Assembly: GCA_963971425.1 (NCBI GenBank)
Contig: OZ020517.1
Span: 11,596,501 to 11,660,500 of the forward strand
Source: Bryoerythrophyllum caledonicum
Lineage: Eukaryota; Streptophyta; Bryopsida; Pottiales; Pottiaceae
Reading direction: 5' to 3'
Length of the DNA stretch: 64,000 bases
How positions within the stretch are numbered: position 1 is the stretch's first letter; each line of letters starts with the position of its first letter. Of the stretch, positions 45,030 to 55,629 are shown piece after piece. The notes under the pieces are model-generated. The model was not told the DNA's origin and ran no database searches. It was given only the letters and a program-made list of their open reading frames with translations. The position numbers and the translations under genes were made by a program.

Positions 45030-47160
45030 AATTAGTTAAAGTAGGATTTTTAGTCTTAATTATCTAGAAAAGTAGTTAGTATTGTGTGGAATTAGATTAG
45101 ATAGCGCATAGTGAAAGTAGAGAAATGCTTAAGTAGTTAATTAGGTTTATAATGGTGATAAAACCAGGTCTAAAAATCACTAATTTAGTCCCAAAAACAA
45201 TTTCAAGAGTCCCGGAAGAGATTCCGGAATATAATTCCAAAATCGCCAATTAACCTAAATTGATTAGTTAAGTTTAGAAGGTAATTAGATTAAATAAGAA
45301 GTAGTTTAGTTCCTTCCTTATGTTGTTCTAGACACAAATTCTTGTTGGAAAGAATAAGAATTTAGTTTTATGAGACGAAGAAAAGAAAGGAAAAGAAAAA
45401 ATATAAAGAAAAGAAAAATATTTTAAAAAAATAAAAAAAATAAAAAAATACATGCGTGGGTTGATACCCGGGTATGAATCACGTCGGGTATTAACCCGGA
45501 TATAGATTGATACCCAGCTACCCAAATATTATCCAAGCAGCAGCTACAAACTCCAGCAGCCTATCTCCACCGACCTCCTTCTTCCGAATTTGGACCCCCC
45601 CCTCCAAAACTTCTTCCTTCTCCTCTCTCTAGCAACCTCCTCCCCTCTTCTCTAATTTCCCTCCCCATCAAATTTTCCCCTCTATCTCCGTCTCTAGTTC
45701 TCTCTCTCTCTCATAGTTTCTCCTTCTTTCTTTATTTGGGTATTTTTTTAGAGTTGGGGTTTGAAAGAAGAAGTACTAAAAGAAGAAGAAGAGGTGGTGC
45801 AATTTCAAAAAAGAAGAAGAGGTGGTTTTCAAGGAGAAGAAGAATCTAGGGTTTTGATAAAGAGGTGGTACAACGAGGGTTTGAAGGAAGAGGTGCGTGC
45901 AACCTAGGGTTTGGTGATGGAGGAGCCTTTTTGACAAGTTGATGGAGATTTCCTGAGTTTGGTAGTGCAAGGAGGTTCGTGGCCGCGGCGAGAAGATCTA
46001 AGAGACAAGGTCAAGAGTTGACGGAGGTTGCGGGTGCAACAAGGAACTGAAAAACAAAGGTGACTCTTGCCCATGTTGAGTTTCTCTTGTTTGTACAAAC
46101 TTCTTTATTTGTACAAACTTCTTTGTTTATAAGTCTTTGCTCTCTTTTTTGCTCGATGTTATCGGGGTGACCTCAGATAATATCCTCTCCAATCTAGATA
46201 AAAAGTCCCCTGATGAACTCTATCTAGACTATATATGTCGTAGATTGTGACTTCTTATACATGTGAGTCTACGTTGGTATCATATCATTTGTTTTTTATT
46301 GTCTTAGCCTTGTGGCAAGTCTTTTCCTTAGATTTTCTCCATCTTCCTATCCTATCTAGGTCTTGTCCAAATTTTCTATCATTTTCCCGGTCTCTCCGGT
46401 CAACCGGTAAAACCCTCTAACGAAGTCTTGTTCTCCCAAGTTCTCACTTTCTAATGATCATATGTGATATTGTTTCGTTAGTGTGTTGTTATATACGTGA
46501 GATACCTACATCCACGTATTCTAGCAAAGTGTTCCGTAGTAGTACACCGGTTGACTGGTAGACTTGTGTTTTCCGGGCCCAACCGGAGATTGTGATAAGC
46601 TGATAGTGAGATTGGTGTAAATACAAGGCACATCCGGGAGTAAGTCCATCCTGGAAAACATGACTCCACCGGTAACACGGACGCTTTCCAAGATTGACTC
46701 TAACAAGTGGGAAGGGATTGCAAAAGGAGAACCCCTTTGAGGAATGTGGTTGTGTTTTTAAACTCAATCTTCCGGTCAATCCTTCCTTGGATCTACCGGG
46801 AGATAACTCCACTCTTCCGGATGGGTCTCCTGTTTGAGCCTTTGTTATATGTTATGTGTATTGTTGATTTATCCCACTGATTGGAGGGATGTTATTAAAA
46901 ATTGCTAGATTTTAACACTAGGGTGAGAGTAGTGATGTCGATGGGGCCCCATTGTGCACCCAGTCACTACCACTTCAGTGGTATCTCTGACTACTTATTT
47001 TTGTTAGAGAATGTTTTACCGGTCGACCGGTAATCCGTCGGTGACTAGGCTACCCTTGATTTTAGGATCTAGATGCCATTGTGTCTTTTTGTAGATCTAC
47101 TTTTGGAGGGTAGCTATTGGCTTAAGTGCACTCTCTAAATGCCATTTCCACTTTTTGGTA
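45030..47160. other. Spacer with low-complexity DNA, possible LTR remnants
   Basis: AT-rich to 45460, then a pyrimidine-rich CTCTCT stretch near 45690-45720 and AGAAGAAGAGG runs near 45777-45845. Between 46370 and 47040 the phrase ACCGGTxxACCGGTA recurs, also seen near 60510-60540, which may mark an unrecognised repeat family. No coding domain was found; the 107-codon frame at 46489-46812 is unsupported. Confidence 0.4.
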
Positions 47161-47164
47161 TCTA

Positions 47165-47995
47165 CAGTCTAATCTTGATAATATCACACTTGTTAATATA
47201 ACACCTTGATATTGTCACCCAAAACCTTGAAACGGATTTTCTTAGTGTAAAACTACCTTGTTAATATCACTATCATCCTTGATAATATCACCTTTTTTTT
47301 TCAAAATCTGTAGTGTAAGCGTGACAATATAAAAAATGGATGGATGAATAAGTGTGGATGATGGCATATCTCGTCGGAATGTTTCATTGTATCTACGATT
47401 GAGGGTGATTCTTGAATGAAAAATGTGCACAAATCATAGATTTTGGTGAAGACGAGGGTTCTAGGAAGATCGAGGGTTCTAAGCTCGAAAAGCATTGAGA
47501 CTCGGAAGAGGACAAGGGTTTGCTTGCGGTTGGTTTCTTTACAGATTTAGTACGCTACAGGTCGTTGGGGTGTAAGATCATTGCTGGAATGGCGATTAAT
47601 TGATGATACTATATGTGTAATATGAACCAGTTACACCTTGTCACGTGTTATTTCTCAATAACCATTCGACATGAGGTGAGATAAATCATATGTAAGGTTT
47701 AAATGGATTAACTAATTTGTTAAGTCTCAATATGAGATTTTGCTAATTCATTTATTTGAGTTTGGTGATTTATAACATGTGATGGTGATTGATTCAGGTT
47801 GGAAAATCAAGTGTATGAAAGTTTGTAATTTAATTTAATTTTCTCGTTTTTTTTAAGAATTTTTTTGGCCTTCTTTTTTGATAATATCACATTTTGCCTA
47901 AAATTGCCCAACGTGATATTATCAAAATTGTCACACCTTGATAATATCACATTTTTGGGTGAAACGGAGGGTGTGATATTATCAAGGTTAGACTG
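47165..47995. mobile_element. pogo/Emigrant-like MITE
   Basis: The left end reads CAGTCTAATCTTGATAATAT and the right end, reversed, CAGTCTAACCTTGATAATAT. Both are followed inward by CACAC and flanked by TA (47163-47164, 47996-47997). CAGT-type ends with TA fit pogo-related MITEs such as Emigrant. Additional internal 'gataatatcac' palindromes occur near 47275, 47880 and 47935. It splits a host tandem repeat of 'cttaagtgca.tctctagatgccatttccac' type. Length 831 bp, no coding. Confidence 0.75.
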
Positions 47996-47997
47996 TA

Positions 47998-48540
47998 GTT
48001 TAAAGGATAACTATTGACTTAAGTGCATTCTCTAGATGCCATTTCCACCTTTTAGGGATCTAGTTTTGAAGGGTAGCAAGTAGCCTTTGTGTACTTAAAG
48101 AGCTTAGGGCTCTTGTGTTTAGTACTCTTCTCTTTGTTGATGTGCTTGTGTCTAGAGCCTTTGTTGAGTTTGTGTAAGATGACCGGGAGAGAGTTGAGTC
48201 TTTCTAGTGTGTCTTTGCTAGGTGTGCAAGGTTGTGACTTGTTGTGTCTTATGTGATTGAGTGTGAGTAGAGACATCCAGAGGGTGTAGGATATCCAAGT
48301 TAGATAGGTGGAGTGAAGTCCGGGATTTATGCTCCATCCCTTCACTAGTGGAACTGGGAAGAGTCAAGGTTATCTACATAGACGAACATGGGCCCAAAGA
48401 TAGCCGACGGACGGACATGATGGACAATACTTTTTGGCGGACAGTTGCGTGTAAAAAAAATGACAGACCGTAAATCAAATTTTCAATTTACCCCCGAGTA
48501 AAATACGTATGCACGACACGTCAGACGACTATCCACGTCA
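47998..48540. other. Spacer before the minisatellite cluster
   Basis: No gene is recognised. Near 48390-48470 the phrases 'gacggacggaca' and 'ggcggacag' recall the GGACAG-rich stretch at 60128-60180, on the other side of the cluster. Confidence 0.35.
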
Positions 48541-48544
48541 CATC

Positions 48545-48850
48545 AAGGGGTGGGCGCGTGCCTTTGGACCGCGCGCGCAACATTTGGGGTTGGGCGCGTA
48601 TGAATCTGGACCGGGCGCGTTCCAATTAGGGCCGGGCACGTTCATACAGGGTCGGACGCGTACCACTCAGGGCCGGGCTCATACGCATCACGGCCGGGCA
48701 CGTACCACTTAGGGCCGGGCGCGTACCGTCAAGGTCGGGCGTGTACGGTTAGGGGCCGGGGGCGCTGCGTTATGGGCCTGGCGCGTACCATTGTGGGTCG
48801 CGCGCGCACCTGCCTATCGGGTGCGCGCGTTTAGGGGCCGGGCCCGCGCA
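48545..48850 (+). repeat. 21-bp GC-rich minisatellite, array 1
   Basis: Degenerate units of the form GGGCCGGGCGCGTACC plus five bases repeat every 20-21 bp, with CpG-rich GGGCGCG cores. The array runs into the 3' end of the BED-finger frame on the minus strand. Confidence 0.85.
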
Positions 48851-49351
48851 CTCGAATAGTGCGTTTGCGCCTCAAATTGTGCCCATAATTCGTCTAACTC
48901 TTTTCGTTTTTCTATTTGGTAAGCCTCAGGGAAGTTGTGTTGTCGTACAGATCTTGGTGTTGATGATGCTGCTTGGCTTAGAGGATTTGTGGACTGCGTA
49001 TTCTCTTCATTTTGAGTTTCCAAGAAACTACCTTGTAAGTTGTTGGATGGATTGGCTAGAACAAGGTTTAGTGGAACATAGTGCTGGTGCGCTAGGAAGG
49101 CCAACGATCTCCGCCTCGGTCATCCTAGTAGGAATAATATTCCCGCATCTTTTAAAACGGGCCTTAATAGCTGTTGGGGCCTTAGTGCACGAAGTTTTCG
49201 TCCATTGTCGATACCCATAGTGTGACATGCACCTCCCACGTTTGTATGCGAACGTGTAATTGCACCAAACACATGTCACTTGATCCTTCTTGTTAAATGT
49301 GTACCATGGGGCCCACTCTTTCGTTTGAGCCCTTTGTTGAGACGACATCAC
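48814..49351 (-). pseudogene. BED-type zinc finger protein, frameshifted
   Basis: The frame 49028-49351 begins MMSSQQRAQTKEWAPW and shows a BED-type finger: W-A-P-W-Y-T-F, then V-T-C-V-W-C-N, R-C-M-S-H-Y-G-Y, followed by C-T-K-A-P. This is the layout of BED fingers in hAT transposases and plant ZBED-like proteins (C-x2-C...H...). Protein-like sequence continues in another frame (48814-49104: FLETQNEENTQS, then EAYQIEKRKELDELW, a coiled-coil-like helix) and reads into the minisatellite. Either a frameshift or a short intron lies near 49050-49100. BED fingers bind DNA. No DDE or dimerisation domain is present, so a transposase origin is only a possibility. Confidence 0.55.
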
Positions 49352-49559
49352 AATAAAATTGGCGCGCTATGTTGTGCTAAAGATAATTCACCACAAGTAA
49401 TAGGAAATTGTGTGCGCATAGAAAATGTCGACCCAAAGGTCACTCACAAACTTATAGATTCATGCAAGGAGCCCAATAAGGAGTTCCAGGACACGAAGCC
49501 AAGGATGTGAGGTGAGTCAAACACATCGCATATGGTTCTTATAAAGTGCTGGAGTAGAA

Positions 49560-49795
49560 GCATCTGGGGCCGGGCGCGCACAAGGCGGAATCGTGCGCAT
49601 ACTCTATATGGCCAGGCGCACACGCTCTAGGGCCGGACGTGCACAATGTCGGGGCGTGCGTGTACTTTATAAAGCTGGTTTTGCACGCTTAGGGGCCGGG
49701 CGCATTCAATGTGTGGCCGGACGCACAGATTTGGGGCCGAGTGCACGCATTGTGTAGTCGGGCGCACACTCTAAGGGTCGGGCTGGCGTTTTAGA
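49560..49795 (+). repeat. 21-bp GC-rich minisatellite, array 2
   Basis: Units such as GGGCCGGGCGCATTCAATGT and GGCCGGACGCACAGATTTG, more degenerate than array 1. It lies about 210 bp upstream of the BED-finger frame. Confidence 0.75.
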
Positions 49796-50208
49796 TTCTT
49801 CCATAATACTTCAAGGTTTGCACTAATTCGACGATATATTGAAACATCGCAACACTTAACATTTTGACATGTAAAACATCTCATAAAAATCCACTAAATA
49901 TACATGATGCCACTCAATTTTCAAGGTTTTATTAAATATACAAAATTTTGCTCAATATTCAATGGTAGTTACAAAATTGTCGAAAGCTCTTGTTCCAAAA
50001 CGTTTCAACATTGCTCTATGTACATTTCTAGCACTGTTGTAGTTCTAAACTCCACTATAGCCAGTAAAAATTGAAAGAAGATGGTCTTTCTCCCGAACTT
50101 GTTCCTTCAAGTCTTGAATTTCTTCGTGGCATTCCACAACTTCATTTTCCTTCTCATCGAGATCTTCTCCTAGATCCTCAACTATCTTCAAGCTTTTATT
50201 TAGTCAAT
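49796..50208. other. AT-rich spacer
   Basis: Nothing recognised between array 2 and the end of the P1 gene. Confidence 0.4.
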
Positions 50209-50967
50209 TTACAACTCGAAGATAATCGTCACGAACCAATCACCCTGTATAGACTTTTTTTTATTATCCACGCCCTCCTCAGATACCGCATCCGTCTTCG
50301 TGGCATCTCCCTGTTTTTGTGAAACCGACGGCATTGGATTCAAGCGTGATTTGAAGGACAATTCTTGTTGCCTACGCATAGACTGATGACATCTAGTTTC
50401 CGAGTCGTCAGATGAAGATGCGGACCACTCAATTTTTTGATCCGAAGGTTCAACTTCCATGGTTCTCTCGAGACCTTCTCCTGGAAACTTCCGCACAAAC
50501 GGTATTGTTAATCCAATGACTGGCGCCATCTTGGAGTTTGTTTGGATTTCCATTGTCCTGCAATCAACCGGTATGCCAAGTACCACCTCCGCGTAAACCG
50601 TCCGTAAAATTGAAATATTTACCGAGTTGCGGCGCACTTTTGCCTCGTCATAAATGTGCTGGTACGCTTGGATGCAAAGCTCCTTGAAGAACTCATTGGT
50701 GCAGTAGCCTAAGTTGGCCCTATTTGTATGTCGCATTAGAGAATACCGCGAGTATGGCCTGAGGTGCCCCAAATGACACCATCCAATGTATTTTGCACAT
50801 TGTGCAAATGTCCATGGAATTGGAACTGCCTCCCAACCAGAAAATGCCTTCATCTTTTCATCCATCAACACGTGAAGGAGCTTCTTGTGCTTTGAGCGTG
50901 CCTGATGTTTATCACGTTGTTGTTTTCCGTGAGGACTGCTAGCGGTAGATGGTTGTCCAGAATCCAT
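50209..50967 (-). CDS. Unknown protein, family P member 1
   Basis: An intact 252-residue frame, start chosen at MDSGQPSTAS because the paralogue at 53486 starts MDSSGPS; the open frame extends further 5' only through a conserved non-coding block. The basic N-terminus is followed by a conserved core with W-T-F-A-Q-C-A-K-Y-I-G-W-C-H-L, then Y-C-T-N-E-F-F-K-E-L-C-I-Q-A-Y-Q-H-I-Y, and ending V-D-C-R-T-M-E-I. An acidic serine-rich linker (SSSDDSETR) and a polar tail follow. The family was not recognised. The cysteines are not spaced as a standard zinc finger. Paralogues P2 and P3 lie in the same orientation nearby. This is the only member without internal stops, so it is the best candidate for a working copy. 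Confidence 0.65.
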   Translation of the reverse strand: MDSGQPSTASSPHGKQQRDKHQARSKHKKLLHVLMDEKMKAFSGWEAVPIPWTFAQCAKYIGWCHLGHLRPYSRYSLMRHTNRANLGYCTNEFFKELCIQAYQHIYDEAKVRRNSVNISILRTVYAEVVLGIPVDCRTMEIQTNSKMAPVIGLTIPFVRKFPGEGLERTMEVEPSDQKIEWSASSSDDSETRCHQSMRRQQELSFKSRLNPMPSVSQKQGDATKTDAVSEEGVDNKKKSIQGDWFVTIIFEL

Positions 50968-50999
50968 GGTGACGAGGTGGAAAAATACAAAGGTGGAGA

Positions 51000-51105
51000 A
51001 ATACAAAGGTGTCAATAGACACCGTAAAGAACTTCCCAAAAGTGCCAAACAAGCAACCGCCACGTGGCAGTTGCAGGCCAAAGCGCCTAGAAAGTGGGGC
51101 CTGTA
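51000..51105 (-). promoter_or_regulatory. Conserved upstream block with G-box (P1)
   Basis: This block is strongly similar to 53520-53622 upstream of P2. Both contain the perfect palindrome GCCACGTGGC (51059-51068 here), a G-box type core bound by plant bZIP and bHLH factors, followed by AGTTGCAGGCCAAAGCGC. Weak inverted arms ACTTCCCAA and AAAGTGGGG lie on either side. Confidence 0.6.
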
Positions 51106-51164
51106 ACTTCGAAATATAATATTTATAGTAAATTAGTGACCTCTGGCTGGCGCATATGACCAAG

Positions 51165-51400
51165 AGGCGCGCGTACGCGAGAGGGCTGCGCGCGTTCGCG
51201 AGACGGCTGCGCACGTACGCTGGAGGGTTGCGCGCGTACGAGAGGGGGCTGTGTACGTATGCGGGGGGGCTGCGTGCGGTTGCGATGGGGCTGGGCGCAT
51301 ACGAGATGGGGTTGTGCGTGTACGAGATGGGGCTGCCCGCGTACATGATAGAATTGGTTGGGCGCGTTCGAGTAGGGTTGAGCGCGCACATTTATGGATC
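51165..51400 (+). repeat. 21-bp GC-rich minisatellite, array 3
   Basis: Units such as GGGCTGCGCGCGTTCGCGAGA at about 21-bp spacing, upstream of P1. Both strands remain open for about 90-150 codons because the unit is a multiple of three. These frames are not genes. Confidence 0.85.
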
Positions 51401-52575
51401 AAGCACCTACCTAGTGCCTTGAACTTGACATACTCTCCTTTCCAAAATTCCATTTCCCACATGTAGAAATGCCAATGTCACACTTCAATCAAGTTTACAC
51501 GACGGTCATCTACATAAAATTACTAATTTGCAATTTCCATGAATTCTATAAAAGTAAAAATTGCATAAAGTGGGTAGATTGGGTTTGTATATGGCAAATT
51601 TTTTCTCTATTACGATATATTACTACAATTTTGGCACTATTATAATTTAGTGAATTGATTTGGTTGGCTCAAATGATTTGACTTCTATCTTCCATCAATC
51701 TATGAGCATGTACTCAAAATTTGATTTACGTACAAAAAAATCATAAACAATCCAATATTTTTGAAATGTTCAAGGAAAGTAGTGAAACACTACAATGTTT
51801 TAAAAACATCTTCTTAAAATGTTATTAACACAATACTTATACTTAATGATTTTTTGGGGAGAGTTAGTACCTTCAATTAGCATGGGAAATGATTTGTATG
51901 GCAAACTTATACTCATATTAAGATATAATATGGATAATTTGTATGGTAGAATGCCATCTCTTATCATTTGGAAGGCCGTCGCAATTAGTTACATATAATT
52001 CAACCAAAAATAATAATGTTGCATTAATATTGGGGATTTTGTTACATCCCAAATCATTTATTATGCTAAAAAGTAACATGATTTTTATTGTTTAGTCTTA
52101 TGATTTACATGTTTGAGACAAAAGTTTAAGTTTTATTCTTCAACACATGATATAAATTCCACTATAAAAAAATTCTCGATGATACTACAGACTATTGTAG
52201 TCAGTTTTCAAATATTAGACAAAAGTAAATTTAATTTATTGACTGGAGTGCATGAAGTTGTACAATCATGGAAGATCATAATACAATTATCAATTATTTA
52301 ATTTAAACGTATACAAGAGTCTACAGAACATTCACTTTATTACATTGTACAAATTCAAAAACGTGCTGAACCATACAAACTTGATTAACGTCAGAGATAA
52401 ACAATATTGTTTTGAACTAAAGCCATTTACAAATGAAGTGCAATTTACAAAATTCACAAGGTCTATGATTTCAAAATGTTACAAAATTGCCCGTTTATCA
52501 TTCATGGCACTACTTCCATTGCTATCAAATTCTACGACTTTAAAGTAAACACCAACTTCGCGTATTCCTGGATTT
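51401..52575. other. AT-rich spacer
   Basis: 1.2 kb of AT-rich DNA between the P1 and P2 units. No domain or repeat recognised. Confidence 0.45.
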
Positions 52576-52580
52576 GATTG

Positions 52581-53486
52581 TCATTTTCTTGGAGCAGTGC
52601 ACGTAATTTTTGAAGTTCTTCTTTGTTGCGGTTGGGCTTCTTCTACTAGATTCTTGTTTTCTTGTAAACTCTGCTGATATTTAGCATGAAGTTGAAGATG
52701 AGCCTCTCGGCCAATTGGAACATCATCAGAAGACTCTAGGTTTTCATTGATGTTCTTGTATGCAACCGCGTCCATCTCAGTCGGATCTTCTTCCTTGCCG
52801 GAATCTTCTCCAATTGTCGGTGTTTCTTGGAGGGCAGAATCTAGCCAGTGGCATTTAATAAAGCCTTCAATCTCCTTGCGAAAAGTTGAGTCACATCTAG
52901 TATCTGAGTCGTCATTGGAAGTGTCAGACCACACGACTTCCTCATTTGGAACTTCAACCTCTTTCGCCTTTTTTCCTAGAGCTTCGCCTGGAAACTTGCG
53001 CTCTATTGGTAGTATCGCCGTAGATACTGGTGTCATCTTGGAGTTTGGCTGTATTTCCATCGTCCTCCAATCAACTACTACTTCAAGTATAATTTCTACA
53101 TACACCATACGTAAAATGGATAGATTCACCTCGTTCCGGTGAACCTTTGCCGTGTTGTAGATGTGCTAGTACGCTTGGATGCACCGTTCTTTGAATACTT
53201 CATTGGTGTAGTAATTTAAATTACCCTTGTCGTACCGCGGAAGTTGCGAATACTGCAAATGCGGCCACATTCGTCCCAACTGACACCACGCAATGTACTT
53301 TGCACATTCTGTAAATGTCCACGGACTAGGTACATCTCTTCAACCTCGAAATGCCTTTAGCTCACCATCGATGAATATGTAAATGTGTTTCTTCTGCTTG
53401 TGGTTGCGTACTCTTCCCACATCACGGTGTCGTTTCTTCATTTTCTTCTCGGAAGCTCGAATCTCAGAAGGGCCACTTGAGTCCAT
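52581..53486 (-). pseudogene. Unknown protein, family P member 2, two internal stops
   Basis: One continuous frame of 302 codons from MDSSGPSEIRAS, collinear with P1, but with TGA at 53340-53342 (P1 has Trp in GW) and TAG at 53166-53168 (P1 has Gln in AYQHIY). The rest is well conserved: PWTFTECAKYIAWCQLG, NYYTNEVFKERCIQAY, NLSILRMVYVEIIL and VDWRTMEIQPNSKM, followed by an acidic linker DTSNDDSDTR and a glutamine-rich C-terminal helix. Both stops are single transitions. It is probably a recently silenced copy. Read-through is a less likely alternative. Confidence 0.65.
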
Positions 53487-53519
53487 GCTTGAAACTAGCG
53501 TGAAGGGGTGCCGGGAGTA

Positions 53520-53622
53520 AAAGGGTGTCAATAGACATTAGGGCTCACTTCCCAATAGTGTTTAGCAAGCAGCCGCCACGTGGCAGTTGCAGGCCAAAGC
53601 GCTTGGGAAGTGGGCCTATCGT
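53520..53622 (-). promoter_or_regulatory. Conserved upstream block with G-box hairpin (P2)
   Basis: GCCACGTGGC at 53575-53584 lies between perfect 10-bp inverted arms CACTTCCCAA (53546-53555) and TTGGGAAGTG (53603-53612). The block aligns with 51000-51105 upstream of P1, which supports constraint on this stretch or recent duplication. Confidence 0.6.
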
Positions 53623-53639
53623 GCCACAATTTCCAAACT

Positions 53640-54320
53640 TATAGTGAGGCGCGCATGCCCCCCTGTAGGCCGCGTGCGTACGAGATGGGACGAGCGCATA
53701 TGAATCATAGTCTCGCGCATACGAACATAGTGGCCAAGCGCGAGCGAATGAGGGTCGGGCACGTACGAATGGGGTCGAGCGCGCGCGAACAGGCACTAGT
53801 ACAAAACAGGGAAAAAAAAACCGCACTCGATTTGGAGTTGCGGTTCGTTTGACCACAATGTCGGAACAGTCAGCACTGTTCCTAAATCGGGCTGTCCCGG
53901 GTTTTTTGGCCATAACTCTTTCATGTTTGGGAGTTTTTGGACGTGTAATATACCGTTGAAAGCGCCTTAAAAACACGCTTCCAACGGTATATTATACGTC
54001 CAAAAACTCCCAAAAATGAGGGAGTTATGGCCAAGAAACCCAGGACAGCCCAATATAGGAACATCGCTGACTGTTCCGACAGCGTGGTCAAACGAACCGT
54101 AACTCCAGTTCGAGTGCGGTTTTTTTTTCCCTGTTTTGTACTAGTGAGGGCTGGGCGCGCGCGAATGGAGGCTGGGTGCGTGCGTTTTGAGGCCGGGCAC
54201 GCTCGAACAGTGGTCGGGCGTACGCGAATGGGGGCCGGGCGCGCTCGAATAGTGGCTGCGTGCGCGCGAATGGGGGGCGGGCGCGTGCGCTTTTAGGCCG
54301 GGCACGCGCGAATAGGGACC
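53640..54320 (+). repeat. 21-bp GC-rich minisatellite, array 4, split by a MITE
   Basis: The array runs 53640-53793 and continues at 54147-54320. Joining the halves after removing the inserted MITE and one AGG restores an exact 21-bp unit. Units read like GGCCGGGCGCGCTCGAATAGT. Confidence 0.85.
53794..54146. mobile_element. CACTA-like foldback MITE
   Basis: Starts CACTAGTACAAAACAGGG and ends with its reverse complement, flanked by the 3-bp direct repeat AGG (53791-53793 and 54147-54149). CACTA ends with a 3-bp duplication fit the CACTA (En/Spm) superfamily. The whole 353-bp unit is a near-perfect palindrome, with arms matching through 'ccaaaaactccca' to a loop near 53965-53975, so a transcript would form a hairpin of about 170 bp. 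No coding region. Confidence 0.85.
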
Positions 54321-54663
54321 ATGAAAAGTTCAGTTCTTGCAAATTGGATTATCTTAAATGTTACCAAATCATTTCAATGTTTCAAAGGAGCTGCCGGAAA
54401 CGGGCCAATGCTTTAAAGATGTCCTTATATTTATATTGCATGTGCAAATGCCGCAACATACAAAATGGTTATAAATGCTACACTTTCATCTTGCATTCTA
54501 TTTGCCTATACTCCACTTCATCACGCAACAGCTCCACTTGGTTCACCACTTCCTCCAGCCCCATCATCAAGCAATCTACAAGCCGCTCGCGTCCTCCGGT
54601 GAGGCCCATCCGAGTTTACCAGAGCACGTAACATTTCGGAGTTCCGAAGTGCTTTGAGAGTCT
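54321..54663. other. Spacer
   Basis: Nothing recognised between array 4 and the RING-like gene. The 123-codon plus frame running out of the array is not supported. Confidence 0.4.
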
Positions 54664-55503
54664 TCATAGTCGCCGGACTATGTTCTTTAAGAAGGAAGTC
54701 AATAGTTTCCTCCTTCCAAGTTTCCTTCCATTGCGATTCTTCCCATTGCAACGCATTGCGAAGGTCAAGATTAGTGGCCTCTCCCAATTTTGACACCACA
54801 CGTCCCTCAGTTTCCCATTTGGATGTCGCTCAAATTGCAATAGCTTCCGTCTAGCATCCCAATATCCGCCCATGACTTGGTAGAAGAAGTTTCGTTTACC
54901 AACATGGTCCGCGGTGGTTCCCGATATGAGATTCTTGGCCACTCGTATAATTTCTTCGTGGTCATTTTTCCAACCAAATTGCGAGCTTACACTGGACTTA
55001 TGTAGCTGGTGGCACTGCGCACGCCAATTCCACACCAAATCTTCTTCCCACTTTTGAGCATAGGCATCCCCAGGTGCAGTCTCCGGGTTCAACTCCCAAC
55101 TAGGTGGCATGTAGGTGGTGAGGCCAAACAATTCATAGAAGCGCTTGTGAAATGGTGCTCTACACTTTGTGCAAAATCTACGTGTCAAGATACCACCTAG
55201 GAGACACATTGGATGGTATAAACACCGGCACGTGCCAAGAGCATATGCACCTTCTGGCCCGAAAGGATTTAAACAAACCGGGCAAGCATCTTCATTTTGC
55301 GTGAAGCTTGCTGGTGTTGGCCATAACTTGCGTACTTCCACGTTTCTGCTTGGTTGAAGGGCATGAGAAGACATAGCCTCAGCGTGGTCCCACTCCAACT
55401 TTGTCCAGTCAATAGATTTACCATCTCGCAACAGAGGCAATTCAGTTGGAAACATCTCATCGATGTGTGGCATTGTGTGCAGTAGATGTGAGTCCAAAGT
55501 CAC
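54664..55503 (-). CDS. RING-like zinc finger protein
   Basis: An open frame of up to 279 codons. The first ATG in frame with good context is MPHIDEMFPTE at about 55473; the frame starts on GTG further up. Near residues 74-115 lies a RING-type finger: CPVC, then after 15 residues T-C-R-C, Y-H-P-M-C, and F-C-T-K-C-R-A-P-F. RING fingers of this type usually recruit ubiquitin E2 enzymes. After the finger come tryptophan-rich stretches (PPSWELNPE, WEEDLVWNWRAQCHQLH, FGWKNDHEEI) with no known fold, and a basic tail. The frame follows P3 on the same strand after 127 bp and could be a later exon of the same gene. Family not recognised. Confidence 0.55.
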   Translation of the reverse strand: MTLDSHLLHTMPHIDEMFPTELPLLRDGKSIDWTKLEWDHAEAMSSHALQPSRNVEVRKLWPTPASFTQNEDACPVCLNPFGPEGAYALGTCRCLYHPMCLLGGILTRRFCTKCRAPFHKRFYELFGLTTYMPPSWELNPETAPGDAYAQKWEEDLVWNWRAQCHQLHKSSVSSQFGWKNDHEEIIRVAKNLISGTTADHVGKRNFFYQVMGGYWDARRKLLQFERHPNGKLRDVWCQNWERPLILTFAMRCNGKNRNGRKLGRRKLLTSFLKNIVRRL

Positions 55504-55629
55504 GGCGCATATTATTCGTCAGATATTCGTTGTCAATCTTCTTGAATTCTATTGCCATTTGCCTCGCACGGTCAACATTCAAGATTCATGCTAGCTTCCA
55601 TTGATAGTACTGCTCGCCCACCGATCTAA

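Noticed and set aside
53166..53342. Reassigned stop codons (TGA as Trp, TAG as Gln) in the P family.
   Set aside because: P1 and the epimerase use the standard code and have normal stops. The affected genes also contain frameshifts, so decay is the simpler explanation.
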